Shown here piece by piece: positions 1 through 7,225 of a stretch of 64,000 bases of DNA. The stretch is from Candidatus Thiodiazotropha endoloripes. Lineage in GTDB: Bacteria; Pseudomonadota; Gammaproteobacteria; Chromatiales; Chromatiaceae. The stretch spans positions 620,001-684,000 of the forward strand of contig NZ_LVJW01000003.1 in NCBI RefSeq assembly GCF_001708965.1. The letters are read 5' to 3'. The notes under the pieces were generated by a model. It did not search any database. It was not told the origin of the DNA and saw only the letters and a list, made by a program, of their open reading frames with translations. Within the stretch, counting starts at the first letter, position 1; the number at the start of each line of letters is the position of its first letter. Both the position numbers and the translations under genes were made by a program.

Positions 1-1
1 G

Positions 2-523
2 GCGAATCGCCTGTTCTCGCCATCCAGGCCGCGACTCAATCGATCGTTACGCGGGCTGATTATTTCAGCAGCCAGATCGCAGCTGTTTAACCAGGTTCTG
101 GCTACCCGAATCGAACAGGGAAACTGGAACAGTCCGATACCAGGTGACTATTTTCAACTGGATGGCAGTCGGGGCTGTTTTGCAGACCATGAAGAGGAGC
201 CCGATCGGCTGGTCAGCCGCTGTGCATCACTGGATATACATCCGACCGGTCCGCTCTGGGGGCGTGGCCGGAGTCTGGTCAAACAGGCGGCAGAGAGTCT
301 GGAAGGGCAGGTGCTGGCCCCCTTTGAGCTGTGGCGAAATGGCCTGGAACATGTAGGATTACAACAGGAGCGGAGGCCGATGAGAGTCGCTCTGAACGGC
401 TTGGAGTGGCAGTTTCTTGAGGAGGGGGATCTGGAGCTGAGGTTCTTTCTGCCAGCCGGTTGTTATGCCACAGCCATGTTGCGTGAACTGCTTGTCTACG
501 AACTTCCTGCAGTCCAGGAGTAA
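2..523 (+). CDS. truD: tRNA pseudouridine synthase D, 3' part
   Basis: This is the C-terminal 173 residues of TruD, which makes pseudouridine-13 in tRNA-Glu. The reading frame is open from base 2, so the gene is cut by the window edge and no start is visible. Family signatures seen are RSQLFNQVLATRI near the start, then LDGSRGCFADHEE, DIHPTGPLWGRG, and the C-terminal FFLPAGCYATAMLREL, all in the usual TruD order. In gammaproteobacteria truD normally sits beside ispF and surE. Here surE lies about 44 kb away, so that cluster is split. The 128-bp gap that follows suggests the next gene has its own promoter. Confidence 0.93.
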   Translation, partial: ANRLFSPSRPRLNRSLRGLIISAARSQLFNQVLATRIEQGNWNSPIPGDYFQLDGSRGCFADHEEEPDRLVSRCASLDIHPTGPLWGRGRSLVKQAAESLEGQVLAPFELWRNGLEHVGLQQERRPMRVALNGLEWQFLEEGDLELRFFLPAGCYATAMLRELLVYELPAVQE

Positions 524-651
524 CTACAGATTTAGTTTGAATAACAAATAGTTGCAGTCATTCATTAAGTCTGTATTACCCTGAATACTCGGGGGTGGTA
601 AAAGAGGTTCTAAAATATAGGATTGTTAACAGGCCCTAAGAAGGTGATTCG

Positions 652-1695
652 ATGAAAGGTACACTCAGGCAACTCTGTTGCACGGTACAACGTAATTGCC
701 ATATCTCTGATGCCCGTCATGGCACCGATTATGGTCTCTGTACCTACCTTTTAAAGATGCGGGAGTACTACCGCTGGGAGAACGGACTCGACTACGAGGC
801 CTCTCTGACCAATGAATCCGTCGGCGATTGGCTTACAGCGCGGGAAGCGCTCTGGGAGTCCCTGGTGGATGACAACTTCGACTCCCTGCCGATCGATGGC
901 CAGGTCTACGATCCTTTCGATGTGGAAGCCATCAACCAATCACTTGAACCCCTGGGGCTGGTCTACAGCGCGGGCTATGGTGCGAAAAACAAACCGCTCT
1001 TTTTTCTTGGGCACCTGGAACGTCGTGAGGAACCGGAGGGTATCTCGGTCTGGGTTGCCGGACGTGAGCTCGCCAGAGATTTATCCGCTCCAGCGGCGAT
1101 GAATCAGGGGGGACGCATCTATATCAGACGGGAGTCCTTTCGCCGGCTGCTGTGGGAGAAGTTTGAGAATTGGCGATGGCAGCGGGCCGATAATGCCCTG
1201 GGGCGGGCCTTCTCTCACTACGATTTTGAAAGTCAGCTTCAAAGCTCCCTTGATCTGATGGTGGAAAAAGAGCTGGCGGCCGTGTTGCTGCATGAGAAGG
1301 GAGAGTATCAGGCGGGACGGATACTGGGGGATCAGTGGAATGAGATGGTTCTGGAGCTCGGTCATTCCGTTGCCGAGCTGATGGTTCGTGCAGTCAGGGA
1401 TCATTGGGCCGATTGTCAGGTGACACTGCCTCAATTGCTGGAAGATGAGGATGTGGCCTCTCTGCATTTCTATATCGGCGGGTTGACCGGGATGCGTAAA
1501 TCCCTCTTCCCGGCGTTGATCTCAGCCTATGAAGGCTGGTATCAGGATAGAGACTGGCAACGTTTCTATCAGCTGGTATCCGAGGGACAGGCCCACTGGT
1601 CTGGATTGGCGACCCGACTGCTCGACTGTTACCGGAGTCGACCAGTCGATACCCGCTCTGCGATCAAACAGATGGTGGAAGAGAGTATTTTCTGA
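652..1695 (+). CDS. conserved hypothetical protein, Sfum_1244-like
   Basis: This is a soluble 347-residue protein with no signal peptide or membrane segment. The N-terminus, with CTVQRNCHISDARHG, then YGLCTYLLKMREYYRWE, resembles a conserved family that I recall under the name Sfum_1244. No catalytic motif is recognisable. An AAGAAGG ribosome site lies just upstream of the ATG. It stands alone between truD and an ankyrin gene on the same strand, with gaps of 128 and 255 bp, so it is probably monocistronic. The gene is real by length, codon use and family resemblance; the function is unknown. Confidence 0.8.
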   Translation: MKGTLRQLCCTVQRNCHISDARHGTDYGLCTYLLKMREYYRWENGLDYEASLTNESVGDWLTAREALWESLVDDNFDSLPIDGQVYDPFDVEAINQSLEPLGLVYSAGYGAKNKPLFFLGHLERREEPEGISVWVAGRELARDLSAPAAMNQGGRIYIRRESFRRLLWEKFENWRWQRADNALGRAFSHYDFESQLQSSLDLMVEKELAAVLLHEKGEYQAGRILGDQWNEMVLELGHSVAELMVRAVRDHWADCQVTLPQLLEDEDVASLHFYIGGLTGMRKSLFPALISAYEGWYQDRDWQRFYQLVSEGQAHWSGLATRLLDCYRSRPVDTRSAIKQMVEESIF

Positions 1696-1950
1696 AATAA
1701 GCAATAGCCACTTCAGCTGTGCAGAATCTGTTGTGCGTTGAGCTGGGCCGCCCTGTTTTATGAAACTTGTGAATCAGGTCATGCTGATTGAGGTGTTAAT
1801 TTCCCAAGTCAATCCGAATTTCATTGTATATGTCTTTACTACCTGGACAGCATCGATTTCAGATCGTTTTGTATTGGTTATTGATCACAGTGAGGTAGAT
1901 GCAATCCAAGGTTGATTAAAGAGAGCAGGATAGTGCTAAAAGGGAGCAGC

Positions 1951-2544
1951 ATGAGTCAGGTCAATCCAAAATTACTGATCGCTTTGGCAGTAGTCATACT
2001 GTTTGCGGTTTATCTGAAAGTTTCCAATCCACATCGAAAATTCAGCACTCAGAAGTACTGGGCCGACGCAACGCTTCACTCCGTTGCCGAGGTGCCCGAT
2101 GAGGCCCTGGAACCAGGCAATAAAAATGGTGGTGTGCTGATGTGGGCGGCAATGGCTGTGGAGGATCCGCAGATCATCGAGGCGTTGGTGGCGCGCGGTG
2201 CGGAGGTCAATGAGGCCGATACGATTTTCAAAGGTACTCCATTGACCGGTGCGGCGGGTTACAGCTCGAATCCGGCGGTGATCGATAAACTGATCGATCT
2301 GGGTGCGGATATCAATCAGCTGGTGAACAATGGTGAGGATGCTCTGATGATCGCTGCTCAGTATAACCATCATGGGCCTGTTGTTGAGCGCTTGATCCAT
2401 CATGGCGCCGATACCGAGAGGAAAAACAGTCGTGGCATGCGTGCTGAGGATCTGGCGATAAAGAACAACAATCAACCGGCCATCAAGGTTTTTCAGGCCC
2501 GTTCCGACAAAGCGGGACAGGCTGGCCAACGGTATGGTTTGTAG
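1951..2544 (+). CDS. membrane-anchored ankyrin repeat protein
   Basis: A 197-residue protein with one N-terminal hydrophobic segment (about residues 6-22, LLIALAVVILFAVYL), followed by four or so ankyrin repeats carrying the usual A-x-E-V-N and GADINQLVNNGEDALMIAA patterns. It is probably anchored in the inner membrane with the repeats in the periplasm, acting as a protein-binding scaffold. A longer reading frame opens 39 bases upstream, but the ATG at 1951 follows an AGGGAG ribosome site and puts the hydrophobic segment at the N-terminus. No partner is evident from the neighbours. Confidence 0.82.
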   Translation: MSQVNPKLLIALAVVILFAVYLKVSNPHRKFSTQKYWADATLHSVAEVPDEALEPGNKNGGVLMWAAMAVEDPQIIEALVARGAEVNEADTIFKGTPLTGAAGYSSNPAVIDKLIDLGADINQLVNNGEDALMIAAQYNHHGPVVERLIHHGADTERKNSRGMRAEDLAIKNNNQPAIKVFQARSDKAGQAGQRYGL

Positions 2545-2752
2545 GTGGTCAAATTACAGTGATCATCTAAAAAGTCTTTATTTCCAGGGGGTACTCTGCC
2601 TGGTTGGTCTATACTTCTAAGCTGTGAATTCAGATAGTGTCATTGGTTGAATTTCTGCCTCTGTCGCTTGCAAAAAGCAGCTGATGGTTTTCCTGTGACA
2701 GGTCTTAAATTCCAGTCAATCGACATTGAGAACAACGACAGGGAGTACCACA

Positions 2753-2938
2753 ATGCAATTCATGGATGCCAAGGCGATGTTCTTTTCTCAAAACTGGGAA
2801 GATGCTGCCCGCTCCTCTCTGAAAAAACACAGGTTTCGGACGCATACCAAACTTGAACTTGAGGCATTTGAAAGCAAATTCGGCAAAGGGGCAGGCTTGT
2901 TAAAGCGTTCACTTTTACTTATCAGAGGCAGTCGCTGA
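2753..2938 (+). CDS. small hypothetical protein, 61 aa
   Basis: The ATG at 2753 follows an AGGGAG ribosome site about 9 bases upstream, which supports real translation. The product is basic (many Lys and Arg), has no membrane segment, and starts MQFMDAKAMFFSQNWEDAARSS. I do not recognise a family. A longer version of the same frame begins at 2726 without a ribosome site. It is flanked by non-coding DNA on both sides, so it would be a single-gene unit. Confidence 0.4.
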   Translation: MQFMDAKAMFFSQNWEDAARSSLKKHRFRTHTKLELEAFESKFGKGAGLLKRSLLLIRGSR

Positions 2939-3103
2939 TCAAATCCGGCAGTCCGCAGGAGAGACCGAACCGGTTTGACAGATTTTACACTTCAATAGCA
3001 TGGGGTTTTGTAACCGAGTTTATGTCGATTGGTGCTGTCAATCTGGTGTGAGACTGAATCGATGGCCAATCGAGAGATTGATCCTGATCGCAAGATTGAT
3101 GGA

Positions 3104-3421
3104 TTACTGGAATGAGGTCTCTTCCGGCTCACCGGTGTTATCGATGACCACCTGCCTGACACCCTGCATACGGGAGACGATATAAGCCCCCATCATCAAT
3201 GCCAACTGTTCATTGTCGGTCTCCAGGGCGGTGAGCAGTTTTCCTGCAACCAATTGGCAGCGCTGGGTATTGTCCGGGTTTTTTACCCACTTCTGGCCAA
3301 TTTGCCAGCCCTTGTCCATATCCTGATCCATTTTTTCGAAAGACTCATTCATGGCGTCAATATAGCCATCAGGTATTTCAAGGTTCATTGACCAGTCATC
3401 GATAATAAGATTTAGTTGCAT
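3104..3421 (-). CDS. conserved hypothetical protein, 105 aa
   Basis: A small acidic soluble protein, divergent from the gene at 3530. It contains WSMNLEIPDGYIDAMNESF, then MDQDMDKGWQIG, a Cys in TQRCQLVAGKLLTALE, and ends with the acidic tail NTGEPEETSF. I have the impression of similar short proteins in other sulfur-oxidising gammaproteobacteria, but cannot name a family. The 108-bp intergenic region to 3530 would hold both promoters. Function unknown. Confidence 0.6.
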   Translation of the reverse strand: MQLNLIIDDWSMNLEIPDGYIDAMNESFEKMDQDMDKGWQIGQKWVKNPDNTQRCQLVAGKLLTALETDNEQLALMMGAYIVSRMQGVRQVVIDNTGEPEETSFQ

Positions 3422-3529
3422 GGTACAGATCGACGGTTTACAAAATACTAAGATCCAAAACAGAGAGCCTCGGCGTTCAATTCGTCCGGGGGCATTATAA
3501 TCGGGTCTCCGAAAGGTAAAATCAAGCGT

Positions 3530-3904
3530 ATGGAAGATCAGGAATTACTCGCCGTGGTTGAATTGGGTGGTTACCCGAATTTCATACCGCTCTATCAACG
3601 TCTGAACTTCAAGGTGGAGATGGTCAACTCGGTGCGCAAGGCCCAATCCTGGCTTAAGAAGCATCGTCCTCAGGTGGTTGTTGCAGAGTTCTATTCCGAT
3701 CCGCAGTTCAGGGATCGTATGAGTAATCTGGAATCCCTGTTGGCAACCCTGCAACGTTACGATATCGAAGCCGGGGTTGTTGTGCTGATTGACGCGAAAT
3801 ATCTGCAGCGTCTGGAAGAGGTCAAATCCCGTTATGCCGTACATGGGGTGTTGACATTTCCGGTCGACGAACAAGCGATGCAAACGGCCCTGGAATCAAT
3901 ATAG
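3530..3904 (+). CDS. conserved hypothetical protein, receiver-like fold
   Basis: A 124-residue soluble protein with alternating hydrophobic strands and helices (LLAVVELGG, PQVVVAEFY, AGVVVLIDAKYL, VHGVLTFPVD) that suggest a response-regulator-like alpha/beta fold. It lacks an obvious phosphoacceptor pattern: after the third strand it reads VVVAEFYSDPQF, with no canonical Asp at the strand end. It ends 9 bp before the hydroxylase gene at 3914 on the same strand, so the two are probably co-transcribed and may work together. Role unknown. Confidence 0.65.
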   Translation: MEDQELLAVVELGGYPNFIPLYQRLNFKVEMVNSVRKAQSWLKKHRPQVVVAEFYSDPQFRDRMSNLESLLATLQRYDIEAGVVVLIDAKYLQRLEEVKSRYAVHGVLTFPVDEQAMQTALESI

Positions 3905-3913
3905 GAGTTTCTG

Positions 3914-4588
3914 ATGTTGTTGGAAATTGAAGGTCTACTCGACTCAGCGCTGTTACAGAAAATCGATCAGATACTTGCCGATGCGGAGTTTGTCGATGGC
4001 AAGCTGACGGCCGGCATGGCCGCACAGAAAGTCAAAAACAACCAGGAGCTGAAAGGATCGCCAAAACAGATGGAGTTGTTGATCCGGATTCTGACCAGTG
4101 CCATGGGGCAGAATGGGACCTTTCGTTCAGCGGTTCTACCTTACCGGATGGCCGATCCGATCTTCGCCCGATACCACTCGGGGATGACCTATGGGGATCA
4201 TGTGGATGACCCCATCATGGGGTTGAGTGGTCAGCGATTTCGCAGTGATATCTCAATGACCATTTTCCTTCGGGAACCGGATAGCTATGAGGGGGGAGAG
4301 CTGGTGATTCGTACCACCTTCGGCGAAAAGAAGGTCAAGCTGGCAGCGGGCAGTGCGGTGATCTATCCCTCGTCGAGTCTGCATCATGTTGCCGAGGTGA
4401 CCCGGGGTGAAAGGTTGGTGGCACTGGCCTGGATACAGAGTTATGTGCGCGATCCGGCGCGGCGAGAGCTGCTTTTCGAACTTGATCAGGCGCGGGAGGA
4501 TCTCTTGATGAATCGTCCTGAAGAGTCGACTACCGGGTTGGTGGATAAGTCCTATGCCAATCTGCTGCGGATGTGGAGTGATGTTTGA
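3914..4588 (+). CDS. PKHD-type Fe(II)/2-oxoglutarate-dependent hydroxylase (PiuC/YbiX family)
   Basis: A 224-residue oxygenase of the PiuC/YbiX family, usual length about 225. Iron ligands are visible as the H-x-D pair at His96 and Asp98 (YGDHVDD) and a distal His at about 157 (SSLHHVAEV); the downstream Arg of RGERLVAL is the expected 2-oxoglutarate contact. Family blocks SDISMTIFLREP, YEGGELVIRT and AGSAVIYPSSSLH are present. In other bacteria such genes lie next to TonB-dependent siderophore receptors, but none is here. Its neighbour is the receiver-like gene at 3530. Substrate unknown. Confidence 0.88.
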   Translation: MLLEIEGLLDSALLQKIDQILADAEFVDGKLTAGMAAQKVKNNQELKGSPKQMELLIRILTSAMGQNGTFRSAVLPYRMADPIFARYHSGMTYGDHVDDPIMGLSGQRFRSDISMTIFLREPDSYEGGELVIRTTFGEKKVKLAAGSAVIYPSSSLHHVAEVTRGERLVALAWIQSYVRDPARRELLFELDQAREDLLMNRPEESTTGLVDKSYANLLRMWSDV

Positions 4589-4611
4589 CCACTCAAGGGG
4601 AGTGGGTTTGC

Positions 4612-4636
4612 GGGGGTAAGGGAGATCCTTACCCCC
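4612..4636. terminator. hairpin between convergent genes
   Basis: A perfect 10-bp inverted repeat (GGGGGTAAGG, 5-base loop, CCTTACCCCC) sits between the hydroxylase gene (+) and the dsrC-like gene (-). No T-run follows on either strand, so it is at best a weak or Rho-assisted bidirectional terminator, or an mRNA 3' end stabiliser. Confidence 0.5.
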
Positions 4637-4665
4637 ATTAAGCTTCAGTCGCTTAGCTGATCGAC

Positions 4666-5010
4666 TTAATAGCCACCTTTACGCTTGGTTTCAGGCAGGC
4701 CGGCAATCTTACTTGCCTGCTTCGCCGGACCTTTGGGGAAGTGGATATAGAGTGCTTTCGCATCCACCTTGCCCTCATCGGTCCAGACACCTTTGAAGTG
4801 CTTGACCATATTACGTTCGTTAGGCTGATTGCCACTATTGTTAATATACTCATCGCGCAGAAAGTTGATGATTTCCCATGCCTTTTCAGACAGGTTTACA
4901 CCTTCCTGCTCAGCAATGGCCTTGGCCACATCTTCACTCCAGTCGGTCAGATTGACCAGATAACCGTTCGCATCAGCTTCGATTGTATTACCGTTTACTT
5001 CATATGACAT
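4666..5010 (-). CDS. DsrC/TusE-family protein without cysteines
   Basis: A 114-residue DsrC-fold protein. It keeps GYLVNLTDWSEDVA, then EGVNLSEKAWEIINFLRDEY and the C-terminal ..KQASKIAGLP arm, but it has no cysteine anywhere. The penultimate Cys and the Cys 11 residues before it, which carry sulfur or form the trisulfide in true DsrC, are replaced (Ser at the inner position; a Lys/Arg-rich KRKGGY end). Cys-less DsrC homologs have been called RspA and proposed to be regulatory; that name is from memory. It cannot do DsrC or TusE persulfide chemistry. An AGGAG site precedes the ATG. It is the last gene of the minus-strand group beside dsrA, 153 bp after the Cas6-like gene, so it may also have its own promoter. 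Confidence 0.88.
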   Translation of the reverse strand: MSYEVNGNTIEADANGYLVNLTDWSEDVAKAIAEQEGVNLSEKAWEIINFLRDEYINNSGNQPNERNMVKHFKGVWTDEGKVDAKALYIHFPKGPAKQASKIAGLPETKRKGGY

Positions 5011-5163
5011 TGATCTCTCCTAACTAAATCACGAGATACTCTATCCCGTTAAATCAAATTTTGCTCTTGGAATTCTCTGTTCCGGTCAGTGCCTGGATCC
5101 TCTCCCAGGATCGTGGTGTCTCGAGAGAAACCTGGCCAACCGGTGAATTTGCAGCCTGTAATA

Positions 5164-5823
5164 TTAAACAGTCTTGTGTGGATTAAACAAGCCAAAGCCG
5201 CGAGTACGCAGTGGGCCAAGTCCCTCCTCCTGCAGTGTGACGGCATCGTCCAGGGGTAGGCCCGCAACCATCAGGCTTTTTGTCATCAGTGTGCCATCCG
5301 GCGTATCAAACTGTTCGCCTTTACCACAAAGCACCTTTTTAAACCTCAACTTAAGCGCTTTAAGTTGTTCGACGGAGTGCTGCAGAAACTCATCTTCAGA
5401 CTGATCCTCAACAGCGATCAGATGGCGGCAATAGAGGGTGGTCGTCATAGCGAGCAGACGGGTATGGCTTTTTCCGATTTCCAGACTGTGGCCATCGATA
5501 TCCAGGGTCTGACCGGTAAGCGCCCCTGCTTCCTCAACTCGACGGTTGGGTAGGCGCAGTATCAGCGGTGTTCGTCTCGACAGATAGAGTAACTGGTCAC
5601 TGCCCGAGGGGCGCTCCCAGCCGTTACCCGAATCCGCCCCGTAGATCAGATGCAGGCCGGCATTGGGTTCATCGGCAAACCAGGGCAGCGCCTGCTGGAT
5701 CGCCTGCGACAGAGCCCAGGCGTGGTCGATGGGTAGGGTGGGGCACTTGATTTTGAACAGCAGATCCAGCACGTTGTCCGGGACTACAAACCGTTCCTCG
5801 TCTTCCTCTTCCTGCCAGAACAT
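5164..5823 (-). CDS. orphan Cas6/Cmx6-like RAMP protein
   Basis: A 219-residue protein that resembles the Cas6/Cmx6 family of type I-MYXAN CRISPR systems. The matching features are TLPIDHAWALSQAIQQALPW near the N-terminus, LILRLPNRRVEEAGALTGQ, and a C-terminal glycine-rich loop LQEEGLGPLRTRGFGLFNPHK typical of RAMP RNA-binding folds. Cas6 proteins cut CRISPR precursor RNA at hairpins. The window shows no CRISPR array, no cas1, and no other cas gene, so the substrate here is unknown. The start at 5823 is chosen because a GGAG site precedes it; the frame stays open further upstream but overlaps the previous gene. It begins 13 bp after the 236-residue gene, so the two are co-transcribed. Family call from pattern memory; function inferred. 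Confidence 0.75.
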   Translation of the reverse strand: MFWQEEEDEERFVVPDNVLDLLFKIKCPTLPIDHAWALSQAIQQALPWFADEPNAGLHLIYGADSGNGWERPSGSDQLLYLSRRTPLILRLPNRRVEEAGALTGQTLDIDGHSLEIGKSHTRLLAMTTTLYCRHLIAVEDQSEDEFLQHSVEQLKALKLRFKKVLCGKGEQFDTPDGTLMTKSLMVAGLPLDDAVTLQEEGLGPLRTRGFGLFNPHKTV

Positions 5824-5836
5824 ATTCAACTCCAGA

Positions 5837-6547
5837 TCAGGCTTCTGCGGGGATTTTGCGGCGCAGCGCTTCCCGGTCGTACCACCACTCCCCGTCAATG
5901 ATCACATCGAGTACCGTTGCCAGGCGGGGCAGGAATTTGGCGGGATCGTCCAGTTCCATGCGTTCCACCCAGAAATCGAAAATCTCCTGCTCTTCCACCT
6001 GGCTATGACGTCTGGCAACCTGGCCCATCAGCTGGTTGGTGAAAAACCTGAGGTCTTCCTGGGTCTGCCCCTCGGCACGCAGATCGACGATATAGCAGGC
6101 GGTTGCCGCTGCCACTGCAGCACCATCCGAGTTGTCCGGTGTTTCATCGATCAGATGCTGCAGCATGGCGACACTCAGCTCAGGATCGATGGGAAAGGTG
6201 ACCCCCAGCCAGATACCGTGAGCCAGCGCTTTGGCGCCATCTTCCTTCTCCGCCTGATAGAGCACATCACAGGCCTCCACCGCAGCCAGCCAGTGTTCTG
6301 ACGCAAGCGCCCGGTCAAACACGCTCTTGGCAATCTGCCAGGCTTCATCGTTGCGGTCCAGATCGAGCAGGATATAGCAGCTCTCAATCTCCAGTGAGAG
6401 GCGTTGCTCAGAGGCGCTGTCTCTATCCAGCTCCTCCAGCTGTTGACGGATCTCCTGCAGCTTTACCTCGAGAAGCTTGCTTGATTTGACAGCATCTTCA
6501 GCGCTTTCGCTGTCTCCGAGAAAGGTTTCTGATTCCAAATACTTCAC
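5837..6547 (-). CDS. hypothetical helical protein, 236 aa
   Basis: An acidic, largely helical soluble protein (LLEVKLQEIRQQLEELDRD is coiled-coil-like; then repeated helix pairs such as ESCYILLDLDRNDEAWQIA and WLAAVEACDVLYQAEKEDGAK that look TPR-like). No signal peptide, no recognised catalytic motif. It sits between the 58-residue gene and the Cas6-like gene with short gaps (48 and 13 bp) and so belongs to one operon with them. A role as partner or adaptor of the Cas6-like protein is possible but unsupported beyond position. Confidence 0.7.
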   Translation of the reverse strand: MKYLESETFLGDSESAEDAVKSSKLLEVKLQEIRQQLEELDRDSASEQRLSLEIESCYILLDLDRNDEAWQIAKSVFDRALASEHWLAAVEACDVLYQAEKEDGAKALAHGIWLGVTFPIDPELSVAMLQHLIDETPDNSDGAAVAAATACYIVDLRAEGQTQEDLRFFTNQLMGQVARRHSQVEEQEIFDFWVERMELDDPAKFLPRLATVLDVIIDGEWWYDREALRRKIPAEA

Positions 6548-6595
6548 AGATTTCTACCCTGAATAATATTTTACTTTGCCTATGCTTACCCGATA

Positions 6596-6772
6596 CTAGG
6601 TAAATGCCGCTTCAAGACGGTCTTCCCAATTCTCCGGGGTATCCGCAAAGGGTGGTTTGACGTCGATACGGAAGAATACCTCCGTTTTCGAACGCTCTTT
6701 GACAACACTCAACAGTTGCTCAAAATTCTCAACCTCTGGATGTTGCATCATGATCTCGCTCAGGTACAGCAT
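6596..6772 (-). CDS. small protein of 58 aa, first gene of the minus-strand operon
   Basis: A short frame beginning MLYLSEIMMQHPEVENFEQ and ending ENWEDRLEAAFT. The stop codon lies 48 bp ahead of the 236-residue gene. The codon pattern is protein-like (full of Glu, Val and Phe codons without rare ones) and the composition is globular, with a FFRIDVKPPF strand segment. An in-frame stop lies just upstream of the ATG, so this start is forced unless an internal one is used. The ribosome site is weak (GAG before an A-run). I do not recognise the family. It is the promoter-proximal gene of the unit that shares its upstream region with dsrA. Confidence 0.6.
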   Translation of the reverse strand: MLYLSEIMMQHPEVENFEQLLSVVKERSKTEVFFRIDVKPPFADTPENWEDRLEAAFT

Positions 6773-7225
6773 GTTTTTTTACTCATTTAAATACTTAGTA
6801 AAATGCTCGGATATTACTATTGAACAATATGCTTAAGTTGGGTTCAAGTCCTATCTGCAGTTATTGCGTGTAAATCTCACCCCTAAAGAAAAAATGGGAT
6901 ATTCACTTAATTGAGTTATTTGGGAATAGTTTATAACTCGCTGTGATTGCAGTAGTTATACTGCTAATGGTGTTTAAAAAATGGCTGTTGAACAGTGATT
7001 ATCTATCCCATTTGGGATAGATGTTTCTATCCCTGTCTCTCCCATCAGAAGGATATAGGTCTGCATTAGGAAACTCTAAACTTGCTGCCGAGTAGAAGCA
7101 GGCCCAGCCTGTGAGGTTAAGATTGCGGGTCGGTGGCCGGATTCTACAACTTGGTTTTCAGCCAAGAAAAATAGAATGTGTAAAATGCTGACGACCTCGA
7201 TAAACGACCATTGGGAGAAACAGTG
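6773..7225. promoter_or_regulatory. divergent promoter region of the Cas6-like operon and dsrA
   Basis: These 453 bp hold no gene. Moving from the minus-strand side, there is a small palindrome TATTG-AA-CAATA at 6818-6829, a TGGGATA half-site at 6895-6901, the strong inverted repeat at 7001-7022 and another CTATCCC half-site at 7027-7033. I cannot place -35/-10 boxes with confidence; TATACT at 6957-6962 is a possible -10 for dsrA. A GGGAGAA ribosome site precedes dsrA. Confidence 0.6.
7001..7022. promoter_or_regulatory. perfect inverted repeat, likely operator
   Basis: Arms ATCTATCCCA and TGGGATAGAT pair perfectly over 10 bp around a TT spacer, about 204 bp upstream of the dsrA start. Half-sites of the same sequence lie at 6895-6901 and 7027-7033. 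The arrangement suggests binding of a dimeric regulator. The regulator is not identifiable from this window. Confidence 0.6.

Noticed and set aside
2647-2856. 69-codon plus-strand frame overlapping the 61-aa gene
   Set aside because: The overlapping frame at 2753 has a ribosome site, this one does not.
4666-6772. CRISPR array near the Cas6-like gene
   Set aside because: I looked for regularly spaced direct repeats of 25-40 bp around the gene and across the window and saw none.
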